A stretch of 64,000 bases of DNA, from the NCBI GenBank assembly GCA_016217595.1, contig JACRHS010000022.1:1-64000 (forward strand), in the 5' to 3' direction. The stretch's first letter is position 1. Every line of letters starts with the position of its first letter. The notes under the pieces are model-generated. The model did not search any database, was not told the origin of the DNA, and saw nothing but the letters and a program-made list of their open reading frames with translations. This document shows positions 53,546 to 61,264 of this stretch, piece by piece. This stretch comes from Opitutia bacterium. GTDB lineage: Bacteria; Verrucomicrobiota; Verrucomicrobiia; Opitutales; Opitutaceae. Position numbers and translations under genes: made by a program.

Positions 53546-56500
53546 CTAGCCGTTTCGCGTTTGGCAAACAGTTAGTGCAATATTTGCGATAGTCAGATCG
53601 AGTTCTGCATCCTGAATCTTTGTTGCATCTGTTGCCAAGCGCTGATCATCCCAATATAATTTACTTGCAGCGTCCTCAAACGCTGCCCAAGCGGCTTCTT
53701 CTCCAACTTGTGCTTGATAATCTTTAGTAGCTTGGATGAAATCCTTTAAATCGTTAGTGTCACTAGAAAAATAACGCCTTACATATGTCCAAAATCCTGG
53801 TGGAGTTGGAGATGAGTTATATGCATCCACGGCCAAATCAAAAGAATGACTATCTGCTGAACGGGTCATACTATCGGTATATTGTTGCTGGCGAGCAAGT
53901 GCAACAGCAGTCGTAGCCGCATTAAAGGCTGCCTGTTCTTTTTCACAACAAAGCCCAAACTGATCTGGATTATTTACAGTTCTATTTCCAACATATGCAT
54001 ACAGATTCTTTCCGCCCTTAAACCAGATTGGATCGGTCGAAAGCCACCGTCCCAATCCCGGCGAGTAGTAACGATTGCGGTGATCATTGAGCTGCACGCC
54101 AGCCAACCATTCGCGGCCGGTGAAGAGGTAGCGGTAGGAGGCACTAGGCGACAGGCTGGAGGCGTTAGGCTGATAGGCCGCCGTCAGGACGCTTGGCGTG
54201 CCGTACGCAGTGTAGCGGTAGCGTTGGGTGACGACGCCTTTGTCGTCCGCAAGCGCCACTGTGCTGCCAAGGCCATCGGCGAGCGGATAGAGAACATCCG
54301 CTTTGCGTTTAACGCCTTGCGCCCACGACAGAATTTCGTCGGTGCGTTGGCCATGGATGTAGCGGTCCGTCTGCTTGCCGTCGAGCGTGCGCTCGGCGAG
54401 GAGGTTCCACGCGGTGTCGTACGTGAGAGCGAGCGAGGTTGCATTGTCCAGCACCCACTGGCCTTGCGAGCCTTTGACGTAGTACTTGCGCAGCACACAG
54501 CGGTTGCGCGCGTCGTAGAAGAATTCGGCCCGGATTTGCGACACAGAGGACACAGAGGCCATCGCAGAGGTCACGGAGATAAGGCGATTTTGGGAGTCGT
54601 AGGCGTAGGTCTTCTGACCATCGCTTACGAGATTCCCGTTCGCGTCGTAGGCGAAGACCACTCCGTTGACCTGAGTGTATTGATTGAGGCTGTTGGTGGC
54701 GTAGCTCTCCGTCGCAGCCGGCGCGTTGGGGACAACGCGCCCCACCTGGGTGCGGTTGCCCATCGGATCGTAGGCGAAGCTTTCGTTTTGCGGGAACCCA
54801 TCGCGGGATAAACCCGCTCCTACAGCGCCATAATCGACGCCGGTGAGCTGGCCCGTGGCATCGTAGCCGTATTTTTCCGTGACGCCATCTTCGCGAGTCT
54901 GCGCCGTACGACGGCCGAGGGCATCGAGCGCATAGCGCGACCCCGCCAGCACCTGGCGGCCTTGGGCGTGCTCAATGTCAGTCAATTGTCCGGCCATGTC
55001 GTAGGCATAAGTCGTGGTGACGCCGTTGTCACGCGTGAGTTGGGCGATTAGCCCAAATTTATTATAATCATAGCTCGCCAAAGGCTTGCCCGCGCCCTCG
55101 CCGATTGCCGTCAAACGGCCGCGCACATCGTATGCATAGGACACCTTGGTGTCATCCGGATAGATCAGCCCGGCTCGTTGACCGACGGCGTTGTACGCAT
55201 ACGCCACCGTCTGCGGCGTCAATCCGGGGACGAGCGCCGCCAGATCGGTGGTCTCAGAGACGACATGCCCCAAGGCATCGTACGTGTAGGTGAGCTTGGC
55301 CGAGCCATTGGCGACGGCCGCCAGACGCCCCGCCGCGTTGTAGGTGTAGGTCGTGACCACAGGCAATGCAGGTAATGCACCATGCGCAGTAGATGGCAGG
55401 GCCGAGGCGGCACTCCAAGTCTCTGAGATCGGTTGGCTGGAAATATTGTAAGCGATTGTCTTGGTCTGACCGCTGCGATTGACGTACGCGATCAAACGCC
55501 CGCCCACGTCGTAGGCCCAAGTTTCCTGCGAGCCGCCGGGGTAGATCATCGCTGTCTTCCGATGCTGGCCATCGTAGGTGAAGGCATAGGTATTGCCCTT
55601 GGCGTCCGTCAACGACGCCATGTCGCCCGCCTCAGTATAGGTATAGCGGGTGGTCTGCCCCAGCGCATCGGTCGATGCAATGCGCCGATTGCGCGAGTCG
55701 TAGGCAAACGTGGTTTGCGACCCATCGGGCAAGGTGGTCGTCAACATATTGCCACGTTCGTCATAAGTCCACCGCGTCACCCGGCCGAGCGGATCGGTCG
55801 TGGAAAGACGACGGCCCATGGAATCGTATGTATTTGAAGAAACGGAAGGCGCAGTAGACAAGGGTGCGGTGCGGGTGACGGTGAGTACACGATTGCCCGC
55901 ATCGTAGGTGGTGACTGTGGTCAAGCCGTCGGGCGATACCTTCTTGATTTCGCGGCCCAACACATCGTATTCCCATGTTTCGCGGCTGCCATCGGCATAA
56001 AGGGCGGCGGTGCGGCGTTTGCCATCGTAGTTGAAACGGGTCTTGCGGCCCAAGGCATCCGTTATCTGCGTCACATTGCCCAAATCGTCGTAGGCATAAC
56101 GCGTCACGTTGCCGGTCGCATCGGTGACGGCGGTCTGTCGGTCATTGGCGTCGTACTCGTACCCGGTCACGCTGCCGTCGGAGGCGGTGACACTGGTCAT
56201 GTTGCCGTGGTCGTCGTAGGTCCAGCGGGTGATACGCCCCGCCGGATTAACCTGCGTGAGGCGGTGGCCATCCTCGTCGTAAGTGTAACGCGTCACCCGG
56301 CCGAGCGGATCTGTTTCACTCACGAGATGATTGTCCGCATCGTAAGCATAGGTGGTGGTGGCGGCCGCGGCGGTACCAATCGCCACGGTACGCGCGAGCA
56401 TGCGCCCTTCCGTATCGTAAAGCCGTTGCTCAACACGGCCATCTGGGTACTGAATACGTGAAGGATGCGGCACGAGGGTGCAGGAGCCGCAACCTTGCGG

Positions 56501-58957
56501 AATCTCTGTATAGTCGAAGATTGTGACGCCGCCAGTCGGATCTTCACTGCGCACCACGCGACTGAGCTCGTCGTAGGTGAGTTTGGTAGTCCGGCCCATG
56601 GCATCGGTCTCAGCGATCTTGCGCCCATACTTGTCGTAGGCGAACTGCTGTGTGGTGCCGTCGGCACGGATCAGTTTGGTGACGAGCCCGCGCTCGTTGA
56701 GTTCACGCCGGCTCGTGCGTCCGAGCGGATCAGTGATGCTCACACGTCGCCCTTGGGCATCATAGCCGTAGCGTACAACCCGACCTTTTGGGTCGGTCCA
56801 TGTCGTCTTCAACCCTAGCTCGTTATAGCCGAAACGATGCACGCCACCGTCCCGCTGCTGGAAGGTCAGCACTTGGCCCATGGCGTTATATGTGTAGGCA
56901 CGCACCGCGCCATCGAACGAAGTGTGCCGGACGATTTGGCCCTGCGCGTTGCGCTCGTAGGTCGTAGTACGTCCGTGGCGATCGATTGTCTTGGTTTTGC
57001 GGCCTTGCGCATCGCGTTCTTCGCGCGCTTCGGTCTTGGCGCCACGCATGGTGGTTCGTTTATTACCCGCCGCGTCATAGGTGTAAGTCAATGTCCGTCC
57101 CGCCTTGTCAGTCTTGGCCATGAGTGAGCCCTTCCCTTGATCGGCATACTCGAAGCGGGCAATCCGCCCGAGCGAGTCGGTACGCTCCGTCGGCCGGCCG
57201 CGTGTCGCTTGGGGCGTGCGGTACGACACCGTGCGCAGGTCGGAGTACTTGACCACCCGCTTGTCGGGATCGCTCGGATCGAGCTCCAAACTCGCATACA
57301 CTCCTCCTGTGGCTGGATTGATCTCCTTATGGATCATGCCGCTACCCTGAGGGTAATAGTCATACTGGATGTGTTTCGCCCGGCCTGCATACCGCGGATC
57401 GTCGGCTTCCACCAGACGCAACCGCGAATACGGCGTAAGGTACGCGTAACGGTAGACCGCCTGCGTGCCATCACCATATCGTGCTCCCGTTAGCACGGCA
57501 TACTCAAAGCCGGTATCAGGCGCCGCCTGCACGGAGTAATCATACTGCACCGCGCGTCCATCGCTGCCTGTGACCTTGGCCAACACCGTCTGGCTTGTTG
57601 GTACAGGATCGAGGTCGTTGGCCATCACCACCGCCCCCACCAACGCCGACTCCTGTCCCGGCGCGGCGAGGATTCGCACCCGAGCGAGCGCGCTGGCCGC
57701 CGTTCCGAAATCCAAGCCACAGAAATTCATTTGATAGCCCGTACCGGGAAACACCGTGGTCGCATTGCCGTCGAACGCTGCGGCCGCTGCCGCTTTGGTG
57801 CTCGGCGTCGCCTGGTCGGGGCTGATGGGCGTACCCTGCAGCGGGCTTGTCGCTCCCGGCGCAAAAAACTGCAGCTCAGCCACCGGCAATGGCTGGCCGG
57901 TGCGCGCTTGGAGGCGGGCACCTTTGAATACACGCGCACCCAGATTTGCGGGCACCATCAGCTCCACCCACTGCCCGGCGGCGGGTGCTTGCGCGATGGT
58001 CCCCAGCGTGGCTAGCTGGCCATATTGGCAGGACAACTCGCGATACGCGAAAGTCAGGCTGCGCCCCGCCGGCTCTGTCACGGTCAGCAGATAACCGTCG
58101 GCGTCGTAGGTCAACCGCGTCACCGCCCCGGAGGGCGAGGTCAATTCGCGCATCTCGTAGCGCACACTGGCCTGCGCCCACCGTGTCTCGAACCGGTTGG
58201 CCCCCCCGATCCGCGCGGGCATCCGCACAAACCGGCACCGCACGCCGTTCGCCAGTGTCACCTCATAGCCTTCCGCTGTAGCGGTCAACCGCTCCGTCAA
58301 ACCATTCCAGCCCACCCAAGCGCCCTCCGCCGTCGGATAAAACACCCGCCGCGCGCCCGAAGGATATATGAACATGCAACGCCGCCCCTCCGGCGCCTGC
58401 TCCTCAAGCAAACCATACAGCCAGCTGTGTCGCCACGTGCTAAAATGTCCAAAAGCGTAGGTGTCCGACGACCGTTGCACCGAGTTGTGGTGACGGCGCA
58501 GGGTCAGTTTCCCCTGTGCCGCTCCCGCCACCTCCAAATCAGTCACCGCCCGCATGACGTTGCCCGTGGCGACCTGAAAGGGATTGCCGCCTTCACATAT
58601 CTCGCACGATTCTCCTTCTTCGCACTGCGTGCCACCCGTGCAATCCTCCGAGCAATCATCCACATAGAAATCCTCAGTATCGACATAGACCCCAAGGATA
58701 TCATACCAATCCCGCTCATAGTGATCGATCCAACACCCCGAGCCCTCATCGCAGGTGCTGTCCATGTAGTAATCTTCGTAGAAGTAGGGATCGCAGGCAC
58801 GCACCGAGGGCACGCCGCCTAGGGCGAAAAGCGCAACGAGCACAACCAGAGAAGGCAGCAGACCGCGCGCGATCCGCGCGGTCTTATAGCACAAAAACCG
58901 ATAAGAGCTGGCTGCGCTTGATGAAGTCCTTAAGCAGGGGTTCATAAGATTTTTCAT
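53546..58957 (-). CDS. RHS/YD-repeat polymorphic-toxin-like protein
   Basis: About 1803 residues. The N-terminus has a membrane/signal segment (LLPSLVVLVALFALGGVPSV) followed by an unusual acidic, Tyr- and Cys-rich stretch (CDPYFYEDYYMDSTCDEGSG and onward to CEICEGGNPF). Then come the RHS N-terminal domain (TGNVMRAVTDLEVAGAAQGK) and dozens of YD repeats (for example YDELSRVVRSEDPTGGVTIF). The core ends RYYSPGLGRWLSTDPIWFKG then NLYAYVGNRTVNNPDQFGL, the conserved boundary. The last about 135 residues are AT-rich, helical and unrelated to the core, with no recognised toxin motif. The start is uncertain: ATGs at 58957 and 58945 both precede the signal segment. A likely immunity gene follows 19 bp downstream. 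Confidence 0.88.
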   Translation of the reverse strand: MKNLMNPCLRTSSSAASSYRFLCYKTARIARGLLPSLVVLVALFALGGVPSVRACDPYFYEDYYMDSTCDEGSGCWIDHYERDWYDILGVYVDTEDFYVDDCSEDCTGGTQCEEGESCEICEGGNPFQVATGNVMRAVTDLEVAGAAQGKLTLRRHHNSVQRSSDTYAFGHFSTWRHSWLYGLLEEQAPEGRRCMFIYPSGARRVFYPTAEGAWVGWNGLTERLTATAEGYEVTLANGVRCRFVRMPARIGGANRFETRWAQASVRYEMRELTSPSGAVTRLTYDADGYLLTVTEPAGRSLTFAYRELSCQYGQLATLGTIAQAPAAGQWVELMVPANLGARVFKGARLQARTGQPLPVAELQFFAPGATSPLQGTPISPDQATPSTKAAAAAAFDGNATTVFPGTGYQMNFCGLDFGTAASALARVRILAAPGQESALVGAVVMANDLDPVPTSQTVLAKVTGSDGRAVQYDYSVQAAPDTGFEYAVLTGARYGDGTQAVYRYAYLTPYSRLRLVEADDPRYAGRAKHIQYDYYPQGSGMIHKEINPATGGVYASLELDPSDPDKRVVKYSDLRTVSYRTPQATRGRPTERTDSLGRIARFEYADQGKGSLMAKTDKAGRTLTYTYDAAGNKRTTMRGAKTEAREERDAQGRKTKTIDRHGRTTTYERNAQGQIVRHTSFDGAVRAYTYNAMGQVLTFQQRDGGVHRFGYNELGLKTTWTDPKGRVVRYGYDAQGRRVSITDPLGRTSRRELNERGLVTKLIRADGTTQQFAYDKYGRKIAETDAMGRTTKLTYDELSRVVRSEDPTGGVTIFDYTEIPQGCGSCTLVPHPSRIQYPDGRVEQRLYDTEGRMLARTVAIGTAAAATTTYAYDADNHLVSETDPLGRVTRYTYDEDGHRLTQVNPAGRITRWTYDDHGNMTSVTASDGSVTGYEYDANDRQTAVTDATGNVTRYAYDDLGNVTQITDALGRKTRFNYDGKRRTAALYADGSRETWEYDVLGREIKKVSPDGLTTVTTYDAGNRVLTVTRTAPLSTAPSVSSNTYDSMGRRLSTTDPLGRVTRWTYDERGNMLTTTLPDGSQTTFAYDSRNRRIASTDALGQTTRYTYTEAGDMASLTDAKGNTYAFTYDGQHRKTAMIYPGGSQETWAYDVGGRLIAYVNRSGQTKTIAYNISSQPISETWSAASALPSTAHGALPALPVVTTYTYNAAGRLAAVANGSAKLTYTYDALGHVVSETTDLAALVPGLTPQTVAYAYNAVGQRAGLIYPDDTKVSYAYDVRGRLTAIGEGAGKPLASYDYNKFGLIAQLTRDNGVTTTYAYDMAGQLTDIEHAQGRQVLAGSRYALDALGRRTAQTREDGVTEKYGYDATGQLTGVDYGAVGAGLSRDGFPQNESFAYDPMGNRTQVGRVVPNAPAATESYATNSLNQYTQVNGVVFAYDANGNLVSDGQKTYAYDSQNRLISVTSAMASVSSVSQIRAEFFYDARNRCVLRKYYVKGSQGQWVLDNATSLALTYDTAWNLLAERTLDGKQTDRYIHGQRTDEILSWAQGVKRKADVLYPLADGLGSTVALADDKGVVTQRYRYTAYGTPSVLTAAYQPNASSLSPSASYRYLFTGREWLAGVQLNDHRNRYYSPGLGRWLSTDPIWFKGGKNLYAYVGNRTVNNPDQFGLCCEKEQAAFNAATTAVALARQQQYTDSMTRSADSHSFDLAVDAYNSSPTPPGFWTYVRRYFSSDTNDLKDFIQATKDYQAQVGEEAAWAAFEDAASKLYWDDQRLATDATKIQDAELDLTIANIALTVCQTRNG
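54791..54829 (-). repeat. REP-like palindrome embedded in frame in the RHS coding sequence
   Basis: On the minus strand this stretch reads ggcgctgtaggagcgggttt then atcccgcgatgggttcccg. Its gcggg/cccgc stem (54803-54807 and 54813-54817) and gtaggagcggg...cccgcga shape resemble repetitive extragenic palindromes known from other proteobacterial genomes. It is translated as part of YGAVGAGLSRDGFPQNESF, just before a YD repeat, and keeps the frame. Confidence 0.55.
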
Positions 58958-59009
58958 AAAAATATAGAATAAAATGGAAGCAGGAATGAAAATATAACAA
59001 CGTTGCGAG

Positions 59010-59294
59010 CTAGGTCGCATTGCCGAGATTGATCAGGATAAACTTACCGCCGAAACCCTTGCACCTGGTCCCTCGGGTGCCACCAAACGGCCTGTATTGA
59101 TTCAAGTTAGGGCTGAAAAAGACTTTCAACCCACGTTGGACATGGGTGCAAATTTCGCCGAGAGCCCCAGCCATGTCGTCGTACATACAGCATAAGGCAT
59201 GTATCATTTTCTCGGCAGGCACATACTCCGGCGTCCCCGGCTTTGCAGTTGCCCCTTGTCCGACGGACCCAAACCGTAATACTCCACCCAGCAT
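59010..59294 (-). CDS. Doubtful small ORF (94 aa) upstream of the RHS gene
   Basis: Begins MLGGVLRFGSVGQGATAKPG and ends FGGKFILINLGNAT, with a middle stretch AEKMIHALCCMYDDMAGALG. The composition is more protein-like than the surrounding noise, but no family is recognised and no ribosome-binding site stands out. It may be a fragment of a former RHS C-terminal tip or an orphan cassette, or it may be chance. Confidence 0.25.
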   Translation of the reverse strand: MLGGVLRFGSVGQGATAKPGTPEYVPAEKMIHALCCMYDDMAGALGEICTHVQRGLKVFFSPNLNQYRPFGGTRGTRCKGFGGKFILINLGNAT

Positions 59295-59633
59295 CGAACT
59301 CGTCGCTCCCTTATGAACCGAGGCATCCGCCGCCCTTGGCGAAGGCGTAAGCCCGATGGAAGCACGCTTACTGGAAAATAAGAAAGTAGGTAGTTGAGTG
59401 TTCGTGGTGCCCTTTCTGGCACCTGAAGTAGTAAAACAATAAAAGCGTGGGCGTACCGTGATAAAAACCCATGTGCAGACAAGAAAGATTTTAATACATA
59501 ATTGTTAATATGCCCATTATTAAATTTTAACCTAAACACGAAACCCACGCTAATAGTGCTACATCGCGCTTTATTTGGGTGAGGGCACCACAATCTTAAT
59601 GCCAGATCAGACCAACACTGATCACTACATTGA

Positions 59634-59670
59634 GTGTCGCGCACCTCTCACCGAACCAGGTGCGCGGCAC
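59634..59670. other. 13-bp imperfect hairpin in the RHS upstream region
   Basis: gtgtcgcgcacct (59634-59646) and aggtgcgcggcac (59658-59670) pair at 12 of 13 positions around an 11-nt loop. It lies 61 bp before the terminator of the barrel-protein gene. It has no T-run. It could be a secondary transcript end or a palindromic repeat. Confidence 0.4.
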
Positions 59671-59730
59671 CGCAGGATAACTTCCACGTGCATTTCGAAT
59701 GCCTTGCGCAGAGGGCGGCCGCAGTAGTAA

Positions 59731-59762
59731 CAAAAAAACCACGGCGTCGGAAAACGCCGTGG
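59731..59762 (-). terminator. Rho-independent terminator of the outer-membrane barrel gene
   Basis: On the minus strand, ccacggcgt and acgccgtgg form a perfect 9-bp stem with a 6-nt loop (plus-strand arms 59739-59747 and 59754-59762), followed by seven Ts. It lies about 50 nt after the barrel gene's stop at 59812. Confidence 0.93.
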
Positions 59763-59811
59763 CTTGAGAGTTGTTCTAGTTTAAACGATTAAGTCGGACG
59801 TGCCGCCCGGC

Positions 59812-60459
59812 TTAGAAGTGGTAGTTCAGGCCGATCCCGTAGCTCATGTCCTTGTCGTTGTTGATCGCGACAGTGACCGTGGTGCTCCACTCCTTGTTCA
59901 CGCGGTAGTTGGTCCGCACGCCGTAGTTCCAGGAACGCTCCACCACATTGACCCGGGGAGTGTCTTTGTAGGAAACGAACGGAGCGACCGACACTTCGGT
60001 ACCGGCTTGGAATTCCACGCCGGTGCCCAACGCGTAGGCGAAACCGTTTTCGTTGTAGGAACGGGTCTTGATCCATTCCCAACCCACGGTGCCCGTGACG
60101 AACGGCTTGCCCCAAGCGAGCTTGGTGTGCGCGGTCAGGTCGAGGTTCGCCGTGTAGTCGCGGACATTCACGCCAGACGCGCCGAGACGCGTGTAGTCGT
60201 AAGACAGGCCGAGGTCCATGTTCGCGCACAAGGCCTGGTTGAAGAAGAAGCCGTAGTCCTGCGCGAGCTTGGGAGCGCCCACGGCTTGTTTGTTGAAACG
60301 CACGTAGGTGAATTCGGCACCGACGTAGTTTTGCCCGATCAGGCCGGCGCCTTGGGTGGAGGCGGCAGGCGCGCTGATGGGCGCAGCAGAGGCAGTCAGG
60401 CTCAAAGAAGCCAGGGCGGCCAAAACGAACGTTTTCACGGAGGATTTCTGTAGTTTCAT
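59812..60459 (-). CDS. Outer-membrane beta-barrel protein (OmpA/porin-like small barrel)
   Basis: 215 residues with a signal peptide (TFVLAALASLSLTASAAPI). The mature protein alternates hydrophobic and polar residues in strands rich in Tyr, Trp and Phe (YVGAEFTYVRFN, LGLSYDYTRLG, GWEWIKTRSYNENGFAYAL) and ends GIGLNYHF, with the terminal Phe needed for barrel assembly. This fits an eight-stranded barrel of the OmpA/OmpW-like size class. No peptidoglycan-binding domain is present. It has its own terminator, a plausible promoter and a structured 5' leader, which suits an abundant structural protein. The specific function is unknown. Confidence 0.82.
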   Translation of the reverse strand: MKLQKSSVKTFVLAALASLSLTASAAPISAPAASTQGAGLIGQNYVGAEFTYVRFNKQAVGAPKLAQDYGFFFNQALCANMDLGLSYDYTRLGASGVNVRDYTANLDLTAHTKLAWGKPFVTGTVGWEWIKTRSYNENGFAYALGTGVEFQAGTEVSVAPFVSYKDTPRVNVVERSWNYGVRTNYRVNKEWSTTVTVAINNDKDMSYGIGLNYHF

Positions 60460-60479
60460 TGGTGTATTAGATCTAAATG

Positions 60480-60512
60480 CCCACCGGGCTTTTGAGCCCG
60501 ATAAGCGGTGGG
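60480..60512 (-). promoter_or_regulatory. Structured 5' leader of the outer-membrane barrel gene
   Basis: The outer arms cccaccg (60480-60486) and cggtggg (60506-60512) enclose an inner gggct/agccc stem (60486-60490 and 60495-60499). In the minus-strand transcript this hairpin lies 21-53 nt before the ATG at 60459. It could stabilise the mRNA or be a target for translational control, as in many omp mRNAs. Confidence 0.4.
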
Positions 60513-60530
60513 GTGTGATTGCGTTTTTTT

Positions 60531-60558
60531 ACAATAGTTCCAGCCGAATTTTTTACAA
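60531..60558 (-). promoter_or_regulatory. Candidate promoter of the outer-membrane barrel gene
   Basis: On the minus strand TTGTAA (60558-60553) and TATTGT (60536-60531) are separated by 16 nt, in an AT-rich patch within GC-rich DNA. It would give a leader of about 65 nt that includes the hairpin at 60480-60512. Both hexamers are imperfect matches to the sigma-70 consensus. Confidence 0.35.
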
Positions 60559-60663
60559 AAATTACCAAAAAAATGGAACCTTGCCGCATCCCCTTGGTGG
60601 GGCATGGCGCAAACCGCCCGGCCCGCTTGCGGAAAACGCCGGCTGCGACGATCTTCGCGGGCC

Positions 60664-61179
60664 ATGATTTCCCGCCGCACCCTCCCATTCGTCGCCCTCG
60701 CCACCATGTTTTTCAGCTTTCTCCACGCCGAACCGCTCAAAGTCGGCGATCCCGCGCCGGCCGTTTCCGCCACCACCGATGCCGGCGCCGCGCTCGCGCT
60801 CGCCGATGTCTACGCGAAGCAACCGTACACGCTGGTCTATTTCTACCCGAAGGCCGACACGTCCGGCTGCACCAAGCAGGGCTGCTCGTTGCGCGACGCC
60901 TACGAGGAGCTCGCGAAAAAAGGCGTGGCTGTGCTCGGCGTGAGTGCCGACAACGTGGCCGCGCAGAAGGCGTTCAAGGAGAAATTCCACTTCCCGTTCA
61001 CGCTCCTCGCCGATCCGGACAAGACCGTGATCAACGCGTTCGGCGTGCCCGCCAAGCTGGGTTTCGCCAGCCGGCAGGCGTTTCTCATCAAGGGCGGCAA
61101 GATCGTCTGGGCCGATTACAAAGCGTCCACCGACAAGCAGGCCGCCGATGTGTTGCGCGTCCTCGCCGAGATGAAGTGA
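60664..61179 (+). CDS. Exported peroxiredoxin (BCP/PrxQ-like)
   Basis: 171 residues. The ATG at 60664 gives a signal peptide (LPFVALATMFFSFLHA); the longer frame upstream lacks one. The AhpC/TSA-type thioredoxin fold contains the peroxidatic Cys69 in YPKADTSGCTKQGCSLRD, with Cys74 five residues later, the arrangement of PrxQ/BCP enzymes that form an intramolecular disulfide. LGVSADNVAAQKAF and PFTLLADPDKTVINAFGVP are also typical. It reduces hydrogen peroxide and alkyl peroxides, here in the periplasm; the reductant is not known. It is divergent from the barrel gene and followed after 85 bp by a GH106-type glycosidase. Confidence 0.92.
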   Translation: MISRRTLPFVALATMFFSFLHAEPLKVGDPAPAVSATTDAGAALALADVYAKQPYTLVYFYPKADTSGCTKQGCSLRDAYEELAKKGVAVLGVSADNVAAQKAFKEKFHFPFTLLADPDKTVINAFGVPAKLGFASRQAFLIKGGKIVWADYKASTDKQAADVLRVLAEMK

Positions 61180-61264
61180 CCGGCGGCGCGCGCCGGACTG
61201 TCCGCGCATTTCCGGCCGCAACACGCTGTCCATCGCGGGATTCTTCTGGCAACGTCTCCGGCCC

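Larger units (their letters stand above)
58958..59730. other. 770-bp region upstream of the RHS gene, mostly without a clear gene
   Basis: Apart from a doubtful ORF (59010-59294) nothing convincing is coded. The segment 59480-59545 is very AT-rich (acataattgttaatatgccc and neighbours) and could hold the RHS promoter. A 13-bp hairpin lies at 59634-59670. Two overlapping frames in different phases (59010-59294 and 59204-59644) suggest decayed coding DNA, perhaps a remnant of an earlier RHS tip cassette. Confidence 0.4.
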
